DNA of 64,000 bases from Punica granatum (Eukaryota; Streptophyta; Magnoliopsida; Myrtales; Lythraceae), in assembly GCF_007655135.1 (NCBI RefSeq), contig NC_045134.1:10932982-10996981 (forward strand), in the 5' to 3' direction. The notes below the pieces were generated by a model. That model ran no database searches. It was not told the DNA's origin and worked only from the letters and a program-made list of their open reading frames with translations. Below, one piece after another: positions 12,501 to 22,040 of this stretch; position 1 is the stretch's first letter, and the number at the start of each line of letters is the position of its first letter. A program made the translations under genes and the position numbers.

Positions 12501-12976
12501 ATTTGCATGGCAGTGACTTTATCTCTGCAAATGCATGAAAAAAAAAGGGAAAATACGCAGTTGCTGGCCTAGTAGAATGTTGAAGGAAAAAGGTTTTCAT
12601 AAATGATGAAGAGGCTATCTCGGATTCACTCTGCGGAAATTAGGATGATGCTGTACAGTAAGAAGAAGTAATACTTGACATCCGACAGTAGATAGAAATT
12701 TACACCACTGTTCAAGCTATAATTTGCTTCTGTTAAAAAGGACAAAAACTCAAAACCGAGAAATGACGCGGCCATGGAAACAAGACAACGCTAAGCAGCT
12801 CAGCCAAGGTTTTCAGAATCAGTTCACTCAATTTAGTTCAGTTCATCGAATGAATCGAAGCAGAAGGCGATCGGATGTTCAAGTCACGCTACCTGGAGTC
12901 TGGATAGTGGACGCTCTCGGCTCGAAGCTTGGGCAGACTGCAGTGAGCAAGTAACTGACTGGAAGCTGGGGCAGAT

Positions 12977-13653
12977 TGTTGGGCTATCCCTCCAATTTGG
13001 AGGAAGTTGGGCTCAAATTGTATTGGGCTTTTATCGGGCTTTAATAGGCCCAAGAACCCAGTTTTGTTAGGGTTTATATTTCAGCATATATATATATATA
13101 TGGCAGCAGAGAACAGCAGAATAACGGAGCTGCAGATTTGAAGAGGCGGCAGAACAGCAGCAGCAAAGGCGGCAGCACAGCAGCAGCAAAGGGGCAGCGC
13201 GCAGCTGGAGATCAAACCTCGATCGGTATATCAAACGAACTCCGATTGGGACGAAATTTTGACAGCAGCTTCACAACACGTGGGGCTAACTTCTGAACGG
13301 TCAGAATTTCTATTCGAGCTCTGTAGGTGCTGTTTCAGCTGATTTTGTGAACCACCCGGTGTGGGTGACGAATTTAGTATTTGGGTGATCCAAGAGAGTG
13401 TTTCTCTTGAGTTTGGTGATCCAAGGGTTTACCCTTGATGAAAGACATTGTATAATCTTCATAGTGGATCGTTGATTCGGAGTTGGTCCCGTGGTTTTTC
13501 CCCACATTGGGGTTTTCCACGTAAAATTCTTGGTGTTGTTTTACTTTACTGCTTGTTGGTTGATTTGATTAGTTCCTATCTCGATTACACTAGAAGGGGA
13601 GGAAGATTAATTGTTGCGTTATTGTTTGGTTGAGTACATCCCTAACCCCAACA
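12977..13653 (+). repeat. 5' LTR of the young copia element
   Basis: TGTTGGG...CCCAACA forms perfect inverted tips. A (TA)n tract at 13,086-13,101 may serve as TATA region, followed by a CAGCAG-rich stretch. Base-by-base reading against the 3' LTR shows one difference, at 13614. Confidence 0.97.
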
Positions 13654-13655
13654 AG

Positions 13656-13667
13656 TGGTATCAGAGC
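13656..13667 (+). other. Primer binding site (initiator Met-tRNA)
   Basis: TGGTATCAGAGC, complementary to the 3' end of plant initiator Met-tRNA, 2 bp after the 5' LTR. Confidence 0.95.
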
Positions 13668-13706
13668 CTCGGGTTAGAGAAGTTTGAGTTTTTCGGTGTT
13701 TTCGAG

Positions 13707-16700
13707 ATGGAGGAATCTACAGGATCTATGTTCAAGTTGAATGCAACCAACTACTCTATATGGAAGTCTCGGATGGAGGATCTTCTATTTTGCAGGGATT
13801 TGTACGATCCCATTGAAGGGGATTCCGCGAAACCCAAAGATAAGGATGACAAGGCTTGGGAACGCACAAATCGGAAGACTATTGGTTTGATTCGGCAGTG
13901 GATAGACAATAGTATTTATCATCATGTTGCTCAGGAGACAAATGCAAAAGCTTTGTGGGATAAATTGACAAATCTCTATGCGAGGAAGACACCGCAAAAT
14001 AAAGCATTCCTCGTGAAGAAGCTGGTTCATCTTCGTTTTCAGGATGGAGGTGATATGGCTGCGCACATGAGTAATTTCCAAGATATTATTAACCAGTTGA
14101 CGAACCTGGAGATAATATTACCCGATGAGTTGCAGGCCTGTCTACTTTTAGGGACTCTACCGGATAATTGGGACACACTTGTGGTTGCATTAAGCAATTC
14201 TGCGCCAAACGGGAAGCTATCGTTGGCTACGGTGACAGACAGTTTATTTAATGAGGAGACTAGAAGGAAAGGCACGGGAATTTCCATTCAGTCTGAAGCT
14301 TTGGTTACTGAACAACGGGGGAGAAGTCAAAGCAGAAATTTCTCTTCCAAGCATAGTAACTCACGTGGCAAATCGAGGGGTAGATCAAAGTCGAAGACGA
14401 GGAAAGTGGTCACTTGCTATCACTGTGGAAAGGAGGGACACTACAAAAGGGAGTGTAGAGCTCTGAAGAAAAATCAGAATGGCAACGGTGAGAGCAAGAA
14501 GGAAGAAGGCACTACAGCAGTGGCATGTGATGGAGAGACCTACATCATTTGTGATGAAGCTTATGTGAATTTCACATGTCAGGACTCTACCTGGGTTGCA
14601 GATACAGGTGCCTCGTTTCATGTCACTCCTCATCGGGATTTCTTTTCATCTTACACTACCGGGGACTATGGTTATGTGAGAATGGGGAATGGACAATCAT
14701 GCAAGATTGTCGGTATTGGTGATGTCTGTCTAGAGACCGAGCTTGGCTGCAAGTTGTTTTTGAAGAAGGTGAGGCATGTTCCAGAAATTCGCCTTAACCT
14801 AATCTCGACGGGTCAACTTGATGATGAAGGCTACAGTAATGAATTCAGCAATGGGAGATGGAAGCTCTCCAAGGGTTCGTTGATTGTGGCACAGGGTCAG
14901 AAGACCGACACTCTCTACAGGCTGCGTGCCAGACACAATTCCGGTCAAATTAATGTTGCTGAGGATTATCCTATCGAGCTATGGCATAGGAGACTTGGGC
15001 ATATCAGCGAGAAAGGTATTCAAATTCTTGCTAGAAAGCAGTCTTTGCCCATTAAAGGTATGCACTTGAGCACCTGTGATCACTGTTTAGCTGGTAAGCA
15101 GAGGAGAGTTTCTTTTGTTAGAAGTCGTCCCTCTAGATGCCATCATATACTTGATCTTGTGCATACAGATGTTTGTTTTATGTCGGATAGATCTCTTGGT
15201 GGTGCTCTCTATTTTGTGACATTTATAGATGATCACACCAGGAAAGTTTGGGCTTACCCTATGAGAACTAAAGATCAGGTGACTGAGATTTTCAAGAACT
15301 TCCATGTAGCAGTGGAAAGAGAAACAGGCATGAAGCTGAAATGTGTCAGAGCTGATAATGGTGGTGAGTATAGAGGTCCTTTCGAGAACTATTGCAGGAC
15401 TCACGGTATTAAACTTGAGAAGACGGTACCGAAGACACCACAACAGAACGGGCTTGCAGAGAGGATGAACCGCACAATTGTTGAGAGAGTTCGTTGTATG
15501 CTTTCTCAAGCGAAACTGTCTAAGCCTTTCTGGGGCGAGGCAATGAGGTCAGCGGTTGATCTTATTAATCTTACACCGTCAGTTGCACTTGATGGAGATG
15601 TACCCCAGCAGGTGTGGACCGGCAAGAAAGTATCATACAAGCATCTCAGAGTATTCGGGTGCAGGGCATCTGTTCACATTCCTCGAGATGAAAGATCAAA
15701 ACTTGATGCCAAGGCAAAACAGTGCATCTTCTTGGGTTATGCACATGAAGAGTTCGGGTACAGGCTTTGGGACCCTGATAGCAAGAAGATCATCAGGAGC
15801 AGGGATGTTGTCTTCTTTGAGGACCAGACAATCGAGGATTTGCAAAAGTTAGAGAAGGCCAGTGTAGGCAATCCTCACGAGATCTCTATTCCTGTACCGG
15901 TTGATGTAGAACATCCAGTGGAAGAGGTATCTGGTGAGTATGAAGAAACCACGACTGGGGGTGAGATTCCTCAGGTAGATGATGATGTGACTACGGATGA
16001 TACAGGCTCGCAGTTACAGTTAGAGCCTGCAGATCTACCTAGACAATCTGATAGAATAAGACGATCATCTACAAGATATCCGCCTCATGAATATGTGCTA
16101 CTGACTGACGGGGGAGAACCTGAGTGCTATGATGAAGCTGTGGCACATGAGTACAAGGAGCACTGGTTGAAGGCGATGAATGAGGAGATGAACTCCTTGT
16201 CTGAAAATCACACGTATGACCTAGTGAAGCTACCGCAAGGTAAGAGAGCATTGAAGAACAAATGGGTCTACAGGTTGAAGACAGAGAACTCGCGACCTCG
16301 ATACAAAGCTCGACTGGTAGTGAAAGGTTTCAACCAGAAGAAAGGAGTTGACTTCGAGGAGATCTTCTCGCCCGTTGTCAAGATGTCATCGATCCGAGTT
16401 GTTCTCGCACTGGCAGCTAGTCTGAACTTGGAGATCGAGCAGCTCGATGTAAAAACAGCTTTCCTGCATGGTGACTTGGAGGAAGAAATATATATGGAGC
16501 AGCCTGAAGGATTCCGAGTTAAAGGTAAGGAGCATTTGGTGTGCAGGCTGAGGAAGAGCTTGTATGGGCTTAAGCAAGCACCTCGGCAGTGGTATAAAAA
16601 GTTTGACTCTTTCATGTTGAGCCATGGCTACACACGGACAACTTCAGATCATTGTGTGTTCGTGAAACAATTCTCGAATGGTGATTTTATCATTTTACTG

Positions 16701-17675
16701 TTATATGTGGATGATATGCTACTTGTTGGTCATGATATGAGCAAGATTACAGAGTTGAAGAAGGAGCTCAACAAGTCCTTTGCCATGAAGGATTTGGGAC
16801 CGGCAAAGCAGATCCTTGGGATGCATATTTCTCGTGACAGATCAAGTGGAAAACTTTGGCTTTCTCAAGAGAAGTACATCGAGAAGATTTTGGATCGGTT
16901 CAACATGGGTAATGCTAAACCAGTTTCATCACCACTTGCTTCTCATTTCAAACTTAGCTCGAAGCAATGTCCTACAAGTGAGAAGGAGAAAGAAGAGATG
17001 AAGAAAGTTCCTTACTCATCAGCTGTAGGAAGTTTAATGTATGCCATGGTCTGTACAAGGCCAGATATCGCTCATTCTGTTGGTGTGGTTAGTCGTTTTC
17101 TCTCCAATCCGGGGAAAGAGCATTGGAATGCAGTTAAGTGGATTCTGAGGTATCTCAGAGGAACATCCAAGGTGTGTTTACACTTTGGCACTGGTAAGCC
17201 GGAGTTAGTGGGCTATACGGATGCGGATATGGCAGGAGATATTGATTCCCGGAAATCCACTTCGGGATACTTGATGACTTTTGCAGGGGGAGCTATCTCA
17301 TGGCAGTCAAGGCTTCAAAAGTGCATCGCTTTGTCTACAACGGAAGCCGAATACATTGCGGTGACCGAAGGTTGCAAGGAGATGTTGTGGTTGCAAAAGT
17401 TTTTGCAGGAGTTGAGCTTGAAGCAAGAAAGGTATGTTCTACACTGTGATAGTCAAAGCGCCATTCATCTTTGCAAGAATCCCACTTTCCATTCGAGGTC
17501 GAAGCATATCGATATCAAGTTTCATTGGATTAGAGATGTGTTGGAGTCCAAGCTGGTGAAGCTAGACAAAGTGCACACTGATGAGAATGGAGCTGATATG
17601 ATGACAAAACCTCTCGCTAGGGAGAAACTTCATGTTTGCCGAAGTATAGCCGGTATGCTTGAAGCCTCCAAATAG
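13707..17675 (+). CDS. Gag-Pol polyprotein of Ty1-copia element, intact
   Basis: The frame is open for 1,322 codons from the ATG at 13707. An upstream in-frame ATG at 13611 lies inside the LTR, so I take MEESTGSMFKL as the start. Gag comes first, with a CCHC knuckle CYHCGKEGHYKREC near residue 236. The protease motif WVADTGAS is near 296, the GAG-pre-integrase motif LWHRRLGH near 424, and the integrase triad shows HTDVC (about 485), RADNGGEY (about 548) and QNGLAERMNR (about 577). RT has KAFTAFLHGDL-type residues (VKTAFLHGDLEEEIYMEQPEG) split around 915 and the YVDDM centre near 999. RNase H has TDADMAGD near 1170, STTEAEYIA near 1210 and KHIDIKFHWIRD near 1258. All expected catalytic residues are present and there is no stop or frameshift, so it could be active. 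It would replicate the element through an RNA intermediate in cytoplasmic particles. Confidence 0.96.
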   Translation: MEESTGSMFKLNATNYSIWKSRMEDLLFCRDLYDPIEGDSAKPKDKDDKAWERTNRKTIGLIRQWIDNSIYHHVAQETNAKALWDKLTNLYARKTPQNKAFLVKKLVHLRFQDGGDMAAHMSNFQDIINQLTNLEIILPDELQACLLLGTLPDNWDTLVVALSNSAPNGKLSLATVTDSLFNEETRRKGTGISIQSEALVTEQRGRSQSRNFSSKHSNSRGKSRGRSKSKTRKVVTCYHCGKEGHYKRECRALKKNQNGNGESKKEEGTTAVACDGETYIICDEAYVNFTCQDSTWVADTGASFHVTPHRDFFSSYTTGDYGYVRMGNGQSCKIVGIGDVCLETELGCKLFLKKVRHVPEIRLNLISTGQLDDEGYSNEFSNGRWKLSKGSLIVAQGQKTDTLYRLRARHNSGQINVAEDYPIELWHRRLGHISEKGIQILARKQSLPIKGMHLSTCDHCLAGKQRRVSFVRSRPSRCHHILDLVHTDVCFMSDRSLGGALYFVTFIDDHTRKVWAYPMRTKDQVTEIFKNFHVAVERETGMKLKCVRADNGGEYRGPFENYCRTHGIKLEKTVPKTPQQNGLAERMNRTIVERVRCMLSQAKLSKPFWGEAMRSAVDLINLTPSVALDGDVPQQVWTGKKVSYKHLRVFGCRASVHIPRDERSKLDAKAKQCIFLGYAHEEFGYRLWDPDSKKIIRSRDVVFFEDQTIEDLQKLEKASVGNPHEISIPVPVDVEHPVEEVSGEYEETTTGGEIPQVDDDVTTDDTGSQLQLEPADLPRQSDRIRRSSTRYPPHEYVLLTDGGEPECYDEAVAHEYKEHWLKAMNEEMNSLSENHTYDLVKLPQGKRALKNKWVYRLKTENSRPRYKARLVVKGFNQKKGVDFEEIFSPVVKMSSIRVVLALAASLNLEIEQLDVKTAFLHGDLEEEIYMEQPEGFRVKGKEHLVCRLRKSLYGLKQAPRQWYKKFDSFMLSHGYTRTTSDHCVFVKQFSNGDFIILLLYVDDMLLVGHDMSKITELKKELNKSFAMKDLGPAKQILGMHISRDRSSGKLWLSQEKYIEKILDRFNMGNAKPVSSPLASHFKLSSKQCPTSEKEKEEMKKVPYSSAVGSLMYAMVCTRPDIAHSVGVVSRFLSNPGKEHWNAVKWILRYLRGTSKVCLHFGTGKPELVGYTDADMAGDIDSRKSTSGYLMTFAGGAISWQSRLQKCIALSTTEAEYIAVTEGCKEMLWLQKFLQELSLKQERYVLHCDSQSAIHLCKNPTFHSRSKHIDIKFHWIRDVLESKLVKLDKVHTDENGADMMTKPLAREKLHVCRSIAGMLEASK

Positions 17676-17677
17676 TC

Positions 17678-17688
17678 GGGAGGGGGAG
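17678..17688 (+). other. Polypurine tract
   Basis: GGGAGGGGGAG lies just upstream of the 3' LTR and just after the gag-pol stop. It is the expected primer site for plus-strand DNA synthesis. Confidence 0.9.
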
Positions 17689-17690
17689 TT

Positions 17691-18367
17691 TGTTGGGCTA
17701 TCCCTCCAATTTGGAGGAAGTTGGGCTCAAATTGTATTGGGCTTTTATCGGGCTTTAATAGGCCCAAGAACCCAGTTTTGTTAGGGTTTATATTTCAGCA
17801 TATATATATATATATGGCAGCAGAGAACAGCAGAATAACGGAGCTGCAGATTTGAAGAGGCGGCAGAACAGCAGCAGCAAAGGCGGCAGCACAGCAGCAG
17901 CAAAGGGGCAGCGCGCAGCTGGAGATCAAACCTCGATCGGTATATCAAACGAACTCCGATTGGGACGAAATTTTGACAGCAGCTTCACAACACGTGGGGC
18001 TAACTTCTGAACGGTCAGAATTTCTATTCGAGCTCTGTAGGTGCTGTTTCAGCTGATTTTGTGAACCACCCGGTGTGGGTGACGAATTTAGTATTTGGGT
18101 GATCCAAGAGAGTGTTTCTCTTGAGTTTGGTGATCCAAGGGTTTACCCTTGATGAAAGACATTGTATAATCTTCATAGTGGATCGTTGATTCGGAGTTGG
18201 TCCCGTGGTTTTTCCCCACATTGGGGTTTTCCACGTAAAATTCTTGGTGTTGTTTTACTTTACTGCTTGTTGGTTGATTTGATTAGTTCCTATCTCGATT
18301 ACACTAGAAGGGGAGGAAGATTAATTGCTGCGTTATTGTTTGGTTGAGTACATCCCTAACCCCAACA
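17691..18367 (+). repeat. 3' LTR of the young copia element
   Basis: 677 bp, one difference from the 5' LTR. It is followed directly by the target duplication CAGAT. Confidence 0.97.
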
Positions 18368-19230
18368 CAGATGACTGGAAGCAACTGACTGGAAGCTCGC
18401 GGAAATCAGAACTCGAAAAAATTCGGAAGTCGGATCTGCGGACTTGCGGAGTTTCATCATCGGAATCGGAACAACCAAACAAGAGACACCGGTACGGGCA
18501 TAACAAGAAGAATCTGAAGAAATGGGGCGAAAATTGAAACAGCTCGAAAGAAGGCCAGTGGATTAGGGCATGGAGATTTCGAGGAGAAAGGAGGAGCGTC
18601 GGAGAAGAAAAGGAAAGGAGGGAGGGGGGGAAGAGTCGGGCCCATGCCCAATGGGCTGGGCTTTGGCCCGAGGACTCAAATCTGGCTTGGCCTCCGCTTG
18701 AGTGTGGGCCGAATCCGGAATCGCGGAATCGGCCCGATTCCGCGATTTAGCGATTCAAGGCCCGATTCAGGCCCGATTCAACAGTTTGCGATTCAGCCCA
18801 TAGTATCGGAATCGCATGACCCTACGATTCTACGATTCGAATCATGATTCTAAGAACCATGTTCTTATGTCTATCCTGTCAATGTCGCCTACACATGGGT
18901 TAACTAACCACACAAAAATATGGTAAAAGATAATTTCGTGAAGTTTGGGATGAAAAAGAGATCGGGTTTGGGATACAAAAACTTATTAATAATGGAGATT
19001 AATTATGCTGCGTTTGGTTTCAAAGTAAGATTTTAAAATAAGATTTTGATTTTGAAAAAAAATAGTATAAATGATTATGTATGAGATTTACCTTTTGACT
19101 TTGTATGAGTTATTTTGTTTTGTTGTTGGTAGAATTAAGTTAAAGTATAATTTTAAAATTACACTTTGAAACCAAACAAGCCTTAAATATATATTATTGT
19201 GATTTTGAATGAGAAAATGCATATATATAA

Positions 19231-19395
19231 TAGATAAATGTAGTAGTGTAGTAGGAAATATCATCGATCAGTAATAAAAAGATTCCAAATTCGATTTTGG
19301 TGGTAGGATTATCGTATTTCCTTGATTATGTTTCTATTTTTACTTTCTTGTATTAGATTCATAAACTTCTCTTATAATTAAAAATATAAAAAATG
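19231..19395 (+). mobile_element. SINE-like family A, copy 1
   Basis: Shares with other copies in the window a B-box-like AAATTCGATTTTGG, a middle TTTCTATTTTTAC, and a 3' end ATAAACTTCTCTTATAATTA before an A-rich tail. No clear target duplication. Confidence 0.55.
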
Positions 19396-19866
19396 TAAAT
19401 AATATGAATTTTTTGTACAATAGTCGACTTTTAATGCCTCTTTCATCACCTCATAATTGATGATTAAGTTAAGTATTTCCCGAAACAGTCGCCAACCTCG
19501 TTATCATGGCCAATTTATATGATATAATATAACATAATGTGATCTGATCTACATTTTATTTTATAATAATTTATTATATTATTTTATATGCTATTTACTT
19601 TAGAGTAACCAATGAGTCTCTCACAGGTTGGGGTACCTTTATGCAACAAGAGAAGCTTCCCCTCCAAGAATCATGTTGGCTGGGATTATCACGACCCAAG
19701 CTTGTAATTGTATTGGCTATTGCTTTTCTTTGTCCTCCCTACAATAATTTCCTTCTAAATGATTGACATCTCCCCATGCTAATCAATTTATATAAACGAA
19801 TAATAGATTATCGTGCAGCGGCAGGATGAAATTCATTTCTTCATTTTGCGCTAAAAAATGGGATGG

Positions 19867-20000
19867 GTCTTTTTTTTTTTTCCCAACGTCCACTATGATA
19901 TCCGAAAAATTAATGAATCTTTGAATCAGGTTGACCTATTAATGGATAAATCTCTCTCATTATAATTTTTTTCTATTTATTAAATTCAATTTGAATTAAA
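19867..20000 (-). mobile_element. Diverged SINE-like family B copy
   Basis: A poly-T start followed by GACCTATTAATGGATAAATCTCTC matches in order the 3' half of the family B copies at 28,041 and 53,118. Strongly diverged and probably truncated. Confidence 0.4.
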
Positions 20001-20363
20001 TCGGCCCAATTAGAAGGGTCTCTTTCCTCCATGAGAAAAGGATCAAGAAGAACATGCATACCAAAGTTTGTCCATGTAATGGGAAAATAAGATCTATAGG
20101 AAACATATATTTTGTTGAGAGTTAAACATAATACTCAATCCGTAACTCAAAAAAAAAATAATAATAATAATCCCACATTGAAAAATAAAAAGGAAATTTA
20201 TAAATTGATAAAAGGTCGGGTGCTATACCTAATCAGCTTGAATTTTTAGTTTAGAAATGCCGCCAATCTCTCATGAATACATTTGAAATTTAAAATGTAT
20301 CAGAGTGAGTTACATATTCATTTTGGTCGTTAATTGGTCGGAGGTCGCTAAAGTGTGCCTCAT

Positions 20364-20521
20364 GTTAGTTAGATCTTTGTGTGAAATGCGTGATCGTCAA
20401 TTAGTCCGAGGGCAGACATAATATCCGTAGTGGGTTCGACTTGTTAGTAAGATCCGAGTGTGAAATTCGTAATCGTCAATTAATAGGAGTGCAGAGATAA
20501 TACCCGCAGTGGGTATTATAA
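20364..20521 (+). repeat. 79-bp direct tandem duplication
   Basis: Two units begin GTTAGT at 20364 and 20443 and share blocks such as CGTCAATTA, AGACATAATA/AGAGATAATA and GCAGTGGGT/GTAGTGGGT. Identity is moderate, so the duplication is not recent. Confidence 0.75.
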
Positions 20522-21864
20522 AGTTTTCCTTTTTTTTTTTTTTCCAATGCCAAACACCAAGACGGTGTCCCAAATGTGCCGAAACCCGCCGGGAGCAAGA
20601 AAAGCTTATCATTTTGGCTCAAATTAAAGTGCCTAATGCCATTGCAATTCACCTTCCGAGGAAATCTCGGCGTGATTATTTCATTTTATATTAACAAGTG
20701 AAATCCAAAATCCACATGTAAGGCTCATCATGTTCATATTGAAGAAAAGTTTCGGCCTCGATCAGGTGGCTAAACCTAAACCAACTTGTCCAGGCCGACT
20801 CCCGAGCGATGGGGCATCAATAGGTTGCATCCCTTATCTCGATCAAACGTAAATTAAAGTATTCCATCCTATTTTTCGGAACTTGTATGAAATATGTTGT
20901 CAATCCTACGAAGGTGAATTGAGATTATCGTGAAAAAGTTTCAGTTTTATTGTTCCAACCGCGAAAGTGGCTCCCACATATCATGTTCAACATCATCTAT
21001 AATGATTTAAATTCGGTGAAACAATCAATATGGGCATTGATCCCAAACTGGACTGTGTGGGTCCTTTCTTAATTCTTATCATTGATTAGCTGAGCAATTA
21101 ATGGGAAACGGGTACCGTTCGGTGTGCAACAGAAAATGGAAACCAGCTGACTCCTCTCTTCATTTATTTATTTATTTAATAAATATATATATTTTTTATA
21201 TTTTATGTTTAATTTTTTTCTTTTTAATTTGACGGTAAGTGAGCACGGAATCAGCTTAGGCACATCTCAACTAGTCTACCTCCTTGGACGAGTAGATGTA
21301 TATATAATTACCAATTTACAAGTAGATGAGGTTGCCCGGTATGGCTCAGCGAGGACAAGATCAAGTTGATCGTTCACTTTCCGAGTTAATTCCATGATCA
21401 TCGATCATAATTGTCATCTCATCGTCTGTAAATCACGAGGCAGATGCAGTGGTGGTCTCTCTCGGATTTCAGAGATTAATTTACTGAGTTTTCGTGAGCC
21501 GTAGCAAAATTTTCATGAGCTGTTGGATTTTTCATAAATCATGTCTTGCAAGATGATTGCTGGGGGACAGCTGGTGATTTCCTATCTCAAATTGAGGCCA
21601 AAATTCAGGCCCACGGATCGAAATTGTAGGCCCACGGATCCAAGTTTAGGCCCAATTTGATTATCAGCCCAGTAATGGTCCATGAGAATACAAGTATGTA
21701 ACATTAGCCCAGTTATTACTTGTCGAGTCGCTCTGGTTTGCCTCTGTGGGTCCAGCCCACATTACTTACTGGAAGCCCAATCGCGTTTGTCTTTTCGCAC
21801 CCCCTCCTCTCTTCCCATGCAATCGGCTCATTTCTCTTTCTTCTTTCCAAAAATATTTCCTTTT

Positions 21865-22040
21865 TTTTTTTTTTTAAGGATTACAAAGAGGCCCATTGCC
21901 AAGGAAATGAAGTGGATGAGGCCCAGCTAACGAGGATCGAACTCGGGACTAATGTCGATTTACTAATTCCTCACTCTTTTCATATTGTGCAATCCAACAA
22001 CATGCGGTTAAGTATGTTAGACCAGAAGTAGCCGAACTTC
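21865..22040 (-). mobile_element. tRNA-derived SINE-like element (family E)
   Basis: Read on the minus strand, it starts near 22,040, has a B-box-like GAGTTCGATCC (about 21,935-21,945) and ends in an A12-type tail (T run at 21,865-21,878). The layout is that of a retroposed pol III transcript. No second copy was noticed in the window. Confidence 0.5.

Larger units (their letters stand above)
12977..18367 (+). mobile_element. Young, apparently intact Ty1-copia retrotransposon (Tork/Tnt1-like)
   Basis: The 5,391-bp element has identical-length LTRs (677 bp), a primer binding site, one continuous gag-pol frame, a polypurine tract and a perfect 5-bp duplication CAGAT (12972-12976 and 18368-18372). 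The two LTRs differ at one base only (T at 13614, C at 18328), so insertion was recent. Gene order is gag - protease - integrase - RT - RNase H, which defines Ty1-copia. The Pol sequence is close to tobacco Tnt1, as known from the Tork lineage. It lies inside the hAT-like element and is younger than it. Confidence 0.97.
12175..18861. mobile_element. Non-autonomous hAT-like DNA transposon, split by a copia insertion
   Basis: The left end reads CAAGGTTTTCAGAATC and the right end, reverse-complemented, CATGGTTCTTAGAATC: 13 of 16 positions match. The exact 8-bp repeat TTCTTATG flanks both ends (12167-12174 and 18862-18869), the duplication length typical of hAT elements, and the ends start CA..GG as many plant hATs do. 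Both ends are dense in GAATCG/CGATTC motifs, probably subterminal transposase-binding repeats. Without the copia element and its 5-bp duplication, the transposon is 1,291 bp and encodes no transposase. A second exact copy of the 16-bp left end lies inside at 12805-12820. Confidence 0.8.

Noticed and set aside
13310..13507. 65-codon frame present twice (13,310 and 18,024)
   Set aside because: It lies in the two LTRs and is repeated only because the LTRs are nearly identical.
13785..16625. Several 80-140-codon antisense frames within the young copia element
   Set aside because: They are shadows of the intact gag-pol frame and have no motifs of their own.
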